Shown in pieces: positions 16,418 to 24,560 of a DNA stretch of 34,477 nucleotides. Numbering within the stretch: the stretch's first letter is position 1; each line of letters begins with the position of its first letter. Source of the stretch: Fibrobacter sp. (GTDB taxonomy: Bacteria > Fibrobacterota > Fibrobacteria > Fibrobacterales > Fibrobacteraceae); NCBI GenBank assembly GCA_017649565.1, contig JAGCGO010000017.1:1-34477 (forward strand), in the 5' to 3' direction. The notes beneath the pieces are model-generated. The model did no database searches and had not been told where the DNA came from. It saw only the letters and a list, made by a program, of their open reading frames with translations. The position numbers were made by a program, and so were the translations under genes.

Positions 16418-19300
16418 TTACTCTTTTTGTACAGGTTCAATTGTATTCAATAGCGAATCCAGACGCTTGGTAAACTTCCGAGCTCCTTTGGCGCTGAGAT
16501 GGTCGCGGTTCGACGCTTCCTCGTCAATATAATCATGCAGGCCCATCTTGTTTTCGTCCATGAAATGGAAATACGGATTTGCCACAGCCAGGGAATCGAA
16601 CCTCTCAATAATCTTTTCTACAACAGAACGCTGGATACCATAAAGACCAAAGCTACCCGTCTGGCTATACTTCGGAGACTGCGGGAACACCAAACCGATA
16701 AAGTGGATCTGCCTCTGGGCGCACTCATCGGCCAAACGGAATATCTCATCCATTGCCGCATTGATATACGCCATGCGCTCCTCGGGAACCAGGGAATCCC
16801 CTATGACCTCGACTCCATCCCTATCCCAATTCCCGGATGCGACAAGACAAGTCCCGTTCTTGGAATAACACCGCCTTTCCTCGGCAGTCGGAGCATAGGA
16901 ATATTCCACCCTCTCCAGAAGTTCGTCAGGAATCCCGTTTTTCCAGAAATCATGGTTCCGGTCATAAGTGTATCCCGGATAGAAGACGATGTTGTCCAGC
17001 ATATGCTCGGAAGGCCGCCAATTGTCAAAATCAAGAGACATGGCAATCGCCTTCAGATTGCCCGAATGGTTCATCGCATAATTCTTGATAAAATAGAGTT
17101 CACGGTTCACATCGATTCCCATGACACCCAGATTCAGCATATTCCAGCGGGGACAAAGGTCGGGAGCCACTCCATGTTCCACGCGGGAGCTGCCATAAAC
17201 CAGCACTTGGGACGTATTGACGTTCTTCCAGAAGATCTCCATCTTCACTCTGTAAATGGCCGCTTCCTCGGAATAGAACGGCAACAGATAGACTCCGGCG
17301 CTGTCCAGGGCAAGCAGGGAAACCACCGGCACCGTAATCGGCCTAGCCCACAAATTGGGATGCCAGAGTTCCTCGCCCTCGACAAGTTCCGTAATAAGAC
17401 CGTCAGTGATATTTACCAGCACCAGTTTTTCATGAGCCCCTTCGACATTGGCCAGGGAGGCAACGACAAGCCCCTCGGGAGCCGAAGCGGAATTGGTCCC
17501 GGACACCCACTCGCTATGGTCAAAAGTAAAGCCAGGAGGCGACGGCAACATTTTAACGACAGTCCCGGCACCGTCAGCCACAAGGAGCCGTTCATGTGCC
17601 CTGTAAGAAGAGGCGGGGTCCGCCTTCTTTCCAAAATCCAGGAAGACAGTGCGTTTTGTCCCATCCTTGGAAAGGCTAGCGTTGCAAGCCTGCTCTCCGT
17701 TGTACCACACGACATCGGCAAACGTTTCGGGGGCAGCGATATGTGCCCGGAGAAGTCGAGAACCGGTCACGGCAAGCGTACCGTCCTCGCTGACACCCCC
17801 ATGATAGGCACCGTCATAAAGCTTGACAGGAATGCCGAACTGACCATTCGAAAACGGGACCTGCCACGTGCTACGGGCAAGGAATTCAGCGTCACTCCTG
17901 TTATCCGCGGCATCCGTCACGTAGACAATCGTCGTATCCCCTTCCGGCGTCACTCTCCAGCGCGGAATGGCGGCAGATTCCACATCCAGTTTGACAAGGC
18001 CGTCCCCGGAAGCGCTCAAATTGCGGACATACAGTTCGGACTTTCCGCCAACGCCTTCAGGACGGGTACAGAAGGCGACCCTTTTCCCGTCAGGCGAAAT
18101 CTCGGGATGGTAGGAATCTATGGTATCCAGAATTTCCACGACAGACACCTTCGTTCCGTCGTAATAGTCGACAAACGCCAAATTTCCCGTCGCGTCGTTT
18201 CTGAAGACAAGCTTCACGTCGAGAGCACCGGTAAGGCTCTGCAACACGAACGAATTCGCAATCGTAGAAACCCGGCTCGAACCGCCCTGTTCTTTGTTTT
18301 CCGTCCAGACGGCATTCGGGATAGCCCCGAACGCAAGACGGAATCCCACATAATCCGCACGGGTCGAAGAAGTCACCGTATAGACATCTCCCCGGCTAAA
18401 CTCGGTCATGGAAGCAGCCGCATTGCGGTAGCTCCCCCCTTTCAAAACCCTTTCTCCGAGACCGCCTCCATCGAGAGCGCCCACGTAATTCACGATAGTC
18501 GTATCCCGGAAAGAGCCCAGCCAGTCGTTCGTCCATTCCATGACATTCCCGGCCATATCGCACAGGAGCTGGGGAACGTTCTCAATAGGCACGCCCAGCG
18601 ACGAACAGACATTGTGTACCCTGTACTCCGAATTTTCCGAAGTCCAACCAAATTTGGGGTTCCAGTTATGCTGAGCAGCAAACATCCATTCCGACTCCGT
18701 CGGCAAGCGGTAAGCCTCTATTCCCGTGAGAAATACCAACTTTTCCAGGCCAACGCAGTGACCATCCTCATCGTAAAGGACTTTCTCGAAAGTGTAGGCA
18801 GAATCCCGACCTTCCAGGCGGCTCCGCGCATTGGCCAACAGGACCGCATCGTAATAGGTCATGTTCGAAGCGGGCAGCGAATCATTGACGCAATCCAGCC
18901 GGGCCATCTTGCCTGTTCCGGCATTCACGAAGTCGACAAGGGAATTGTATTCCCCACAAGTCACCTCGTGCCGTCCAATCAAAAAATCGTACGAAAAGGC
19001 AACATTCATCTTGGGCTGTTCTTTTTTCTTCGCCGAAACCAGGTTCGTTCCCAGCACGACCTTTCCGTCCTTCGAAGCCATTTTCACCAGTTCCGACCGC
19101 AAGACGTTCAAGGAGGTAATACTGGATGAAGAGTAAACCGTAGAATCTTCTGCAGAAGAAGAAAAAGACGAGTATTCAACGATCAGGCTAGAAGAACTTG
19201 ATTCAGGTTCATATATGGGGACAGAAGAAATATCCTTGTCCTCGGAAGAGCAAGAAACAATCGCAATCGCGATTAGCAATATAAAGAATCGACCTACCAT
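16418..19300 (-). CDS. Lipoprotein with FGE/SUMF1-like, beta-propeller-like and SGNH-hydrolase-like domains
   Basis: A 960-residue predicted lipoprotein. The lipobox IVSC places the lipidated Cys at 17, followed by a Ser-rich linker (about 25-60), typical of Fibrobacter surface proteins. Residues ~95-330 form a formylglycine-generating-enzyme-like (SUMF1) domain with RLPTESEWMFAA, CDMAGNVMEWTND, VLKGGSYRN and VGFRLAF. Residues ~350-660 resemble a TolB/WD-type propeller (HPEISPDGKRVAF). The C-terminal part has SGNH-like blocks: VLVYGSSR near 700, NLGVMGI, and RDHLSAKGA near 932. From memory, a lineage-specific family of ~900-residue lipoproteins in F. succinogenes (TIGR02171) fits this description. 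FGE-like domains often serve structural or binding roles, so catalysis is unproven. GGGGG lies 3 nt before ATG 19300. Confidence 0.8.
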   Translation of the reverse strand: MVGRFFILLIAIAIVSCSSEDKDISSVPIYEPESSSSSLIVEYSSFSSSAEDSTVYSSSSITSLNVLRSELVKMASKDGKVVLGTNLVSAKKKEQPKMNVAFSYDFLIGRHEVTCGEYNSLVDFVNAGTGKMARLDCVNDSLPASNMTYYDAVLLANARSRLEGRDSAYTFEKVLYDEDGHCVGLEKLVFLTGIEAYRLPTESEWMFAAQHNWNPKFGWTSENSEYRVHNVCSSLGVPIENVPQLLCDMAGNVMEWTNDWLGSFRDTTIVNYVGALDGGGLGERVLKGGSYRNAAASMTEFSRGDVYTVTSSTRADYVGFRLAFGAIPNAVWTENKEQGGSSRVSTIANSFVLQSLTGALDVKLVFRNDATGNLAFVDYYDGTKVSVVEILDTIDSYHPEISPDGKRVAFCTRPEGVGGKSELYVRNLSASGDGLVKLDVESAAIPRWRVTPEGDTTIVYVTDAADNRSDAEFLARSTWQVPFSNGQFGIPVKLYDGAYHGGVSEDGTLAVTGSRLLRAHIAAPETFADVVWYNGEQACNASLSKDGTKRTVFLDFGKKADPASSYRAHERLLVADGAGTVVKMLPSPPGFTFDHSEWVSGTNSASAPEGLVVASLANVEGAHEKLVLVNITDGLITELVEGEELWHPNLWARPITVPVVSLLALDSAGVYLLPFYSEEAAIYRVKMEIFWKNVNTSQVLVYGSSRVEHGVAPDLCPRWNMLNLGVMGIDVNRELYFIKNYAMNHSGNLKAIAMSLDFDNWRPSEHMLDNIVFYPGYTYDRNHDFWKNGIPDELLERVEYSYAPTAEERRCYSKNGTCLVASGNWDRDGVEVIGDSLVPEERMAYINAAMDEIFRLADECAQRQIHFIGLVFPQSPKYSQTGSFGLYGIQRSVVEKIIERFDSLAVANPYFHFMDENKMGLHDYIDEEASNRDHLSAKGARKFTKRLDSLLNTIEPVQKE

Positions 19301-19339
19301 CTACCCCCGGTCGGGCATCAATGCTTTTTAAATATATTT

Positions 19340-19376
19340 TTATTTACAATATAGCGTAAATAAGGGGTTTAGGCAA
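19340..19376 (-). promoter_or_regulatory. Promoter and overlapping inverted repeat upstream of the FGE-like lipoprotein gene
   Basis: The minus strand carries -35 TTGCCT (19376-19371), a 17-bp spacer and -10 TATATT (19353-19348), with the start predicted near 19341. An inverted repeat TTATTTAC-N8-GTAAATAA (19340-19363) covers the -10. The -35 lies at the very end of nadK. The repeat resembles the dapF-upstream palindromes but its spacing is one base longer. Confidence 0.6.
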
Positions 19377-20253
19377 GCCTTGGTTTACCCGTCCAGCCAA
19401 GTTTTTCGCGGAGTGCGCCGACAAATCCCGTATGGCGCATGCGGATGAACGTCGTCACGGAGGCGCTCTCGCTCAAGGTCACATATTCGCCCTGTTTCAT
19501 CTCGATAAAGCTACGCCCATCAAAGACAAGGTCCAGCGAGCCGTCCACGGCCGACTTGATCTGCATTTTCTTGTCGGTCAGCGAAAGCACCAGAGGACGC
19601 ACCGAAAGACTGCTCGGGGCAACAGGAGTCAGCACCACGGCAGGCGTATTCGGATGGATAATCGGCCCACCGGCGGCCAAGTTGTAAGCGGTCGAACCCG
19701 TCGGAGTCGAAATCAGCAGGGAATCAGCCCAATATTCGGTGAGCTGGGTGCCGTTGTAGGCCACGTTCACGTTCACCATGCGTTCGGGCATGTGCGGGCG
19801 GATGTGGAGCTCGTTCAGCACAGTCTGTTTGGCAATACATTTTTTGCCGCGATAGACGGCGACATCGATCATCATGCGTTCGCGGGTGGAAAAGTCCCCG
19901 GTCAGCAGGTCGTCGAGAGTCTTCGTGAGGCCTTCCACACGGGATTCTGCCAAAAAGCCGACACGTCCCACGTTCACGCCGAGAATGGGAGTGTTGTGGC
20001 CCAGTGCAATATGCGCCGCAGAAAGCACCGTACCGTCGCCACCGATGGCCAAAAGCATGTCCATCTTGTGGAGTTCGGACTGCTTGACTGCGGCAATCGG
20101 TTTCTTGACCAGGCCGCCAAGCGTATTGATGGCGCAAAACTTGATTTCGGGATGCTCCTTCGCCCAAGCACCGACCAGTTCCAAGGCATGAACCAGGTCT
20201 GCACTCTTGTCCTTGAACCCGACAATACCTATTCTCTTGAACGGAGTCTTCAT
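19369..20253 (-). CDS. nadK: NAD kinase
   Basis: Cytoplasmic ATP-dependent phosphorylation of NAD to NADP. The 294-residue protein has the family motif GGDGT (71-75), the conserved block SLLISTPTGSTAYNLAAGGPI, and a C-terminal DGR segment, at the usual length for bacterial NadK. Its ATG overlaps the TGA of the upstream EPSP-synthase-like gene by 4 bp (ATGA at 20253-20250), so translation is coupled and the gene is last in the chorismate-mutase/tyrA operon. Coupling NADPH supply to aromatic synthesis is a plausible rationale but is inference. Confidence 0.96.
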   Translation of the reverse strand: MKTPFKRIGIVGFKDKSADLVHALELVGAWAKEHPEIKFCAINTLGGLVKKPIAAVKQSELHKMDMLLAIGGDGTVLSAAHIALGHNTPILGVNVGRVGFLAESRVEGLTKTLDDLLTGDFSTRERMMIDVAVYRGKKCIAKQTVLNELHIRPHMPERMVNVNVAYNGTQLTEYWADSLLISTPTGSTAYNLAAGGPIIHPNTPAVVLTPVAPSSLSVRPLVLSLTDKKMQIKSAVDGSLDLVFDGRSFIEMKQGEYVTLSESASVTTFIRMRHTGFVGALREKLGWTGKPRLA

Positions 20254-21620
20254 GCGCCCTCCTTTTCAGAATTCTCCTGGACCAGCACACCCTTCAGTTT
20301 ATCGGTGATTCCCGGGAAAATGTTTTCCACCAGTTCGCAGTTCTTTACAGGTTCATCGTTCTGCAGGGCAAGCGAAAGCACCGTAAGCGCGAGGCCCACC
20401 TGCGGCCAGTCGCCCCCGTCGAAATCGCTACCGTTGACAATGTTTTCCATGCCGCGGATGACAATACCGTCATCGTACACGCCCACTTCTACGCCAGTCT
20501 TGCGCAGGTTCTCGGCCAAGAACTCGTTCACCGTGCGCATCTGATCGCGCACTTCCTTGGGCAAGCGGAGAATGGTTTCGCCCAAGGCAAAGCAGGCAGC
20601 CACCGAAAGCAGCGCATATTCCTCGAGGGCGGTCGAGACCAGCTCCTCGGAAAAGCGGCGGCCCTGCAGACGCTTGCCGGATGCTAGCGGACGGATTTCC
20701 AGGTCCCCGTAGACATCGCCGAACTTCTCGCGGCGCGACACCGTCTCAATGTTTGCACCCATGCGCTTGAGGCAGCCGAACGCTCCGGCACGGCCTCCGT
20801 TCAAGTCGACATTCTTGACGCGCACGACCGTTTCCTTGTGGAGAGCACCGATAGTCACGAGCAAAGCAATCGCAAAGGCCTCCGTCGCGTCGCCGGGAAT
20901 GTAGTACTCGCGGGCGGTAATGACCTTCGTCTCCGAAAGTTCCGTCGCCTGGGTACGTTCAATCTTTTTTCCCTGGGCCATCATCAAGCGGCGCTCAAAT
21001 TCGCTCAGCTGTTCCATGCCGCGGCCTTCGTACTTGAGAGCCACGCCGAAATACTGGAGCATGCGGGTCAGCTGGTCGCGCACCACGGACGCCTCTTCGA
21101 AAGCCAGGTACTCGCTACGGACAAGCGTACGCAACAGCAGTCGGTTACGCATAATGTAGGGAACGTTGCCCAAAGAATCCTTGCGGATCGGGGGTTCTAC
21201 GCCCTGGAAACAGAAGGCGAACTTTGCCGGTTCGTCACTCTGCACGTCCACCTTGAAATACTTCTGGAGCATTTCCTTGGCCGCATTCACAGAAGCAATG
21301 CCGGCCTCGTCGGCTTCGGCAGCAAATGTAAAGACGGTATCGCAGGACTTGCTTGCGAGAGTCCACAACAAGACGCTCTCGTATTCCGGGAAATCTATCG
21401 GAAGTAATGTCGGCGCGGAATACTGGAATCCCTTGCCTGTCAAGACAAGCTGGTGTCCCTGCTGCTCGTACTCAAGCCCGAATTCCTTCAAGGCGATAGC
21501 AAAACGCTCGGCCCCCGTAGCCCATGCAAAATCTTCAAAAACGGTCCGGCCGTTCACCAGCAAGGCCATAAGGAAAGCAAGTTTCGAGCGTTCGCGGTCC
21601 GGGTTAATCAACAAATCCAT
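20250..21620 (-). CDS. EPSP-synthase-family protein lacking canonical active-site residues
   Basis: About 456 residues from ATG 21620 (the frame also has TTG 21629). The fold assignment rests on paired EPSPS-like blocks: an N-terminal SKLAFLMALLVNGRTVFEDF, a YIPGDATEAFAIALLVTIGA segment (like EGDASSASYFLAAA), LKRMGANIE, a LSVAACFALGETILR strand and a C-terminal LVENIFPGITDKL (like CTAKTFPDYFEQL). Canonical catalytic motifs are not recognisable: the PGSKS lysine region reads PDRERSK, GTAMR is absent, RVKETDR reads KEVRDQM, NDHRMAM reads GDWPQVG, and the TAKTFP lysine is Glu. It sits between tyrA and nadK in an aromatic-type operon. It could be a highly divergent AroA or a non-catalytic paralogue; I give no symbol. 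Confidence 0.7.
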   Translation of the reverse strand: MDLLINPDRERSKLAFLMALLVNGRTVFEDFAWATGAERFAIALKEFGLEYEQQGHQLVLTGKGFQYSAPTLLPIDFPEYESVLLWTLASKSCDTVFTFAAEADEAGIASVNAAKEMLQKYFKVDVQSDEPAKFAFCFQGVEPPIRKDSLGNVPYIMRNRLLLRTLVRSEYLAFEEASVVRDQLTRMLQYFGVALKYEGRGMEQLSEFERRLMMAQGKKIERTQATELSETKVITAREYYIPGDATEAFAIALLVTIGALHKETVVRVKNVDLNGGRAGAFGCLKRMGANIETVSRREKFGDVYGDLEIRPLASGKRLQGRRFSEELVSTALEEYALLSVAACFALGETILRLPKEVRDQMRTVNEFLAENLRKTGVEVGVYDDGIVIRGMENIVNGSDFDGGDWPQVGLALTVLSLALQNDEPVKNCELVENIFPGITDKLKGVLVQENSEKEGA

Positions 21621-21656
21621 TCTCAGCAAATCTCTTCGTCAAAAAAAAATGATAAA

Positions 21657-22841
21657 CTATCGCTCCTTGACCTCGTACTCGAGGTAGCGAAGCACATTGA
21701 CGGCACGGGCCGCCTCTTCGGGAGTCTTGAAAGCAAGCAGCAGAGTCCCGGCCACATTCTCGCGGACCTTCATCAGTTCGATATCGCGGATGTTCAGGCC
21801 TTCCTGGGCCAGGGGCTGCATCACGCTGAGCAAAGCACCCGGCTTGTCCTTGAGCTGCACCGTAATTTCAGAAAACGCAGCGGCGGCATTCCTGCCCGGA
21901 GAAAACAAACTTGCACGGCCGTCGTTGCCGGCCTTGAAAATCTGGGCCAGGGATTCGGAATTGTCCCCGGATGTCTCGGCGACAGGCTTTGCGCCATCCA
22001 CCACGGCCAACTTGTCCATCGCCTCGATAGTCTCGCCGAGACCGTCGCGGACCTCACGCAGGGCAAGTACGGTCTCGTCACGGTTCGTGACGGCAATGTC
22101 GTGCCACATCCCCCAGCCGCTCGCGGCAATGCGGGTCATGTCGCGGAATGCGCGACCGGCGTAATGCTGGTAGTTGTGCTTGAGCAGGCGTTCCGGCAAT
22201 TTCGCAGCGAGCGTGGAGCTTAACATCTGCGGCATGTGGCTTACCCAGGCCATGGTCCGGTCGTGGTGTTCCGGCGGGAACACGACCGCGTTGGCCCCCA
22301 AGAAACGAACCAGTTCAAGGAGCGGCGCATACACGAATTCGTCCGTCCCTTCCGGCGGGCACACGAACCAGTAGGCGTTTTCGAAAATGGCAGGATCGTT
22401 GTACTCGCAAGTACGCTTCTCGGAGCCGGCCATCGGATGGCTCCCCACAAAGCGGAACGGCAACGGGAGCCTCGCCCCCGCCTTGCAAATCTGCACCTTG
22501 GTACTGCCGATATCGCTCACCAGGCACGGCCTCTGAGTGCCATTCCCTGCCCAGGACACTTTGCCCAGCGCATCGAGCGTCTTGAGGATATGGAGAATCG
22601 GGGCGCAAAGGAGAATCAGGTCGCAATCCTTGGCCCATTCCTCCACCTGGTTGTACTCGAAAAATTCATCCGCCAAGCCAAGCTCTCGGGCCCGCTTGAG
22701 CGTCGCAGGGGAACTCACGGCACGGATTTTGGTCGGCAACTCGGCCTGCTTTATCGCCGATGCGATAGAACCGGCCAACAGTCCAAAACCGACCAGGGCA
22801 ACACGCCGGAGCGAAAGCCGAGCAGCAAAACCTTCCGCCAT
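21657..22841 (-). CDS. tyrA: Prephenate dehydrogenase with C-terminal ACT domain
   Basis: Oxidative decarboxylation of prephenate (or arogenate) in tyrosine synthesis. The 394-residue protein has an N-terminal dinucleotide-binding motif VGFGLLAGS (17-25), the family motifs SDIGSTK, GSHPMAGSE and the histidine segment HHDRTMAWVSHMPQ, and a C-terminal ACT domain (about 325-390, LKDKPGALLSVMQPL), usually the feedback-regulatory module for tyrosine. The ATG directly follows the TAG of the chorismate mutase gene (no gap) with GGAGG 5 nt upstream. In some bacteria chorismate mutase and TyrA are fused; here they are adjacent. Confidence 0.93.
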   Translation of the reverse strand: MAEGFAARLSLRRVALVGFGLLAGSIASAIKQAELPTKIRAVSSPATLKRARELGLADEFFEYNQVEEWAKDCDLILLCAPILHILKTLDALGKVSWAGNGTQRPCLVSDIGSTKVQICKAGARLPLPFRFVGSHPMAGSEKRTCEYNDPAIFENAYWFVCPPEGTDEFVYAPLLELVRFLGANAVVFPPEHHDRTMAWVSHMPQMLSSTLAAKLPERLLKHNYQHYAGRAFRDMTRIAASGWGMWHDIAVTNRDETVLALREVRDGLGETIEAMDKLAVVDGAKPVAETSGDNSESLAQIFKAGNDGRASLFSPGRNAAAAFSEITVQLKDKPGALLSVMQPLAQEGLNIRDIELMKVRENVAGTLLLAFKTPEEAARAVNVLRYLEYEVKER

Positions 22842-23105
22842 CTACTCCTCCACCTTCCGGGTTTCTTCCATAATCACGCTAAAAATCTTCTTGATAGAAT
22901 CCGGCGTAAGCGGACCGCCCGCCGCAAGGGCCTTCTTGGTCACGCTATCTAAAACGCCCTGCTCGCGCGAAGCGTCAAAAACGGGCAACCCCTGCTGCCG
23001 TTTAATTTCACCAATTTCCTCGGCATAAGACGCCCGCTTGTTCAGGAGGGCAATCAGTTCATCGGTCAACCCGTCAATCTTTGCGCGCAAGCCATTGATA
23101 TCCAT
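22842..23105 (-). CDS. Chorismate mutase (AroQ type)
   Basis: An 87-residue all-helical protein starting at ATG 23105 (MDINGLRAKIDGL); the frame continues upstream to 23207 but without family similarity. Typical AroQ features are the first helix with RAKIDGLTDELIALLNKR, the KRQQGLPVFDASRE segment corresponding to the K-x-x-x-x-x-x-x-D-x-x-R-E motif, and a final helix IKKIFSVIMEETRKVE. It converts chorismate to prephenate, the substrate of the next gene product. It is first in the operon tyrA - EPSPS-like - nadK. No clear Shine-Dalgarno precedes the start. The divergent G3E GTPase gene begins 70 bp away. Confidence 0.9.
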   Translation of the reverse strand: MDINGLRAKIDGLTDELIALLNKRASYAEEIGEIKRQQGLPVFDASREQGVLDSVTKKALAAGGPLTPDSIKKIFSVIMEETRKVEE

Positions 23106-23152
23106 GGTCACGAATGTAGCAAATAATTCCATGCAACCATGCCGTGCCATAC

Positions 23153-23171
23153 CCAAATTTGCTAAATTTGG
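23153..23171. promoter_or_regulatory. Palindrome in the divergent promoter region of the G3E GTPase gene
   Basis: CCAAATTT-GCT-AAATTTGG, 8-bp perfect arms with a 3-bp centre, ends 4 bp before the GTPase ATG and lies 48 bp upstream of the chorismate mutase start. It is an operator candidate for either gene; it does not match the Zur consensus I know. Confidence 0.5.
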
Positions 23172-23175
23172 CGTC

Positions 23176-24483
23176 ATGAACAAGTCAGTACCTATTACGC
23201 TGCTCACCGGTTACCTCGGAGCCGGAAAAACCACCCTCCTCAACTTCGTCCTCAACAACCAGCAAGGCTATCACGTCGCCGTCATCGTGAACGACATCGG
23301 CGAAGTGAATATCGACCAGACGCTCATCGAAAAGGGCGGAAACATCACCAAGGAAGACTCCGGCAAGGTCGTCCCGCTCTCCAACGGCTGCATCTGCTGC
23401 TCGCTGAAGACCGACCTCCTCGAACAGATTGCCGAGCTCCTCGAGATGGGGAAATTCGACTACATCCTCATCGAAGCCAGCGGCATCTGCGAGCCCATCC
23501 CTATCGCACAGACCATCTGCATGGCCGGAAGCCAGCTGCGGAGCCGCGACGGACGACCGTTGCGCTGCCATTTGGACAATATCGTGTCCGTGGTCGACGT
23601 CGCCCGCCTCGCCGACGAATTCTCCGGCGGACAAAAATTGCTCGACGACAACCTCGAAGAAGAGGACATCGCGAACCTGCTCATCCAGCAGATCGAATTC
23701 TGCAATACCATCATCATGAACAAGGTCGATTCCATTTCCAAGAGCGACCTTGAGCACGTGAAGGCCGTGGTGCGCGCGCTGCAGCCCGAAGCCAAGATGA
23801 TCGAGACGAACTACGGCAAGGTCGAGATGAAGGACATCCTCGACACCAAGCAGTTCGACTTCGAAAAGGTCGGCAGTTCCGCCGCCTGGGCCAAGGAACT
23901 CATGAAGGAAACGAGCCCCGAAGACCTCGACGATGATGACGACGATCATGACGAGCACCACCATCATCATGACCACGACGACCCTTCGACAAGCTCAGGG
24001 ACCGAAGGACATCATCATCACCATGACCATGATCACGAGGACCACAGCCACTGCGACCACGAGCACGGGGTTTGCCACTGCGGACACCACCACGACAAGG
24101 ACCATCCGCATGGCGACGAATACGGCATCAGCACGTTCGTCTACGAACGCCGCCGCCCGCTCATCCGCGAACGCTTCGAAGTGCTGCTCGACGATTATCC
24201 CACGAGCATCATCCGCACCAAGGGTCTCGTTTGGTTCGAGGACGAACGCGACAACAGCTACCTCTTCGAACAGGCCGGCAAGCAGGCTTCCGCCCAGAAT
24301 TTCGGCCCCTGGTTTGCCTCCGAGAGCGAAGAAATGCAAAAACGCATTCTCCGCGAGAACCCGGACCTCGTGAAAGTGTGGGACGACAAATACGGCGACC
24401 GCATCATCCGTCTCGTATTCATCGGCCAGCACATGGACAAGAAGAAGATTATCGCCGCGATGGACTCCTGCCTCGGCGAATAA
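23176..24483 (+). CDS. G3E-family (COG0523/CobW-like) metallochaperone GTPase with His-rich region
   Basis: A 435-residue GTPase starting at ATG 23176 (MNKSVPITLLTGYLGAGKTT); the longer frame from 23038 has no family similarity. Walker A is GYLGAGKT (12-19), the metal-binding CxCC motif is GCICC (71-75), then IEASGICEP (99-107) and NKVD (182-185). The C-terminal CobW_C domain covers about 317-433. Between them is a His/Asp-rich segment (about 251-312) with over 20 histidines plus Cys, suited to Zn, Ni or Co binding. This segment is interrupted by PSTSSGTEG (270-278), encoded by a 19-bp repeat. COG0523 proteins deliver metals, often zinc under zinc limitation; the cargo here is unknown. The gene ends at a bidirectional terminator. 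Confidence 0.92.
   Translation: MNKSVPITLLTGYLGAGKTTLLNFVLNNQQGYHVAVIVNDIGEVNIDQTLIEKGGNITKEDSGKVVPLSNGCICCSLKTDLLEQIAELLEMGKFDYILIEASGICEPIPIAQTICMAGSQLRSRDGRPLRCHLDNIVSVVDVARLADEFSGGQKLLDDNLEEEDIANLLIQQIEFCNTIIMNKVDSISKSDLEHVKAVVRALQPEAKMIETNYGKVEMKDILDTKQFDFEKVGSSAAWAKELMKETSPEDLDDDDDDHDEHHHHHDHDDPSTSSGTEGHHHHHDHDHEDHSHCDHEHGVCHCGHHHDKDHPHGDEYGISTFVYERRRPLIRERFEVLLDDYPTSIIRTKGLVWFEDERDNSYLFEQAGKQASAQNFGPWFASESEEMQKRILRENPDLVKVWDDKYGDRIIRLVFIGQHMDKKKIIAAMDSCLGE
23982..24000 (+). repeat. 19-bp repeat embedded in the G3E GTPase gene
   Basis: CCCTTCGACAAGCTCAGGG, encoding part of PSTSSGTEG within the His-rich segment. It differs by one base from the minus-strand copy in feoB (30369-30387). 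On both sides the protein repeats HHHHHDHD. From memory, this is a dispersed repeat seen in many bacterial genomes. Confidence 0.75.
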
Positions 24484-24505
24484 ATTCTCCTGAAAAAGCC
24501 ATTAC

Positions 24506-24540
24506 AAAAGGGACCAACTGATGTTGGCCCCTTTTTATTT
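24506..24540. terminator. Bidirectional Rho-independent terminator between the G3E GTPase gene and trpA
   Basis: 13-nt arms at 24506-24518 and 24523-24535 (AAAAGGGACCAAC with GTTGGCCCCTTTT, one mismatch) enclose a TGAT loop. The A- and T-tracts at both ends let it work for the plus-strand GTPase gene and the converging trpA transcript. Confidence 0.9.
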
Positions 24541-24560
24541 CTCAAATGGAAACCTAGCGT

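Noticed and set aside
16499..19129. Long plus-strand frame (876 codons) over the FGE-like lipoprotein gene
   Set aside because: No start context or recognisable motif; the minus-strand gene has a lipobox, a promoter and domains.
23133..23149. Third sigma-54-like element in the aroQ/G3E divergent region
   Set aside because: GCAA and TGCCA are present, but the GG-GC spacing is 12 rather than 10 bp, incompatible with sigma-54.
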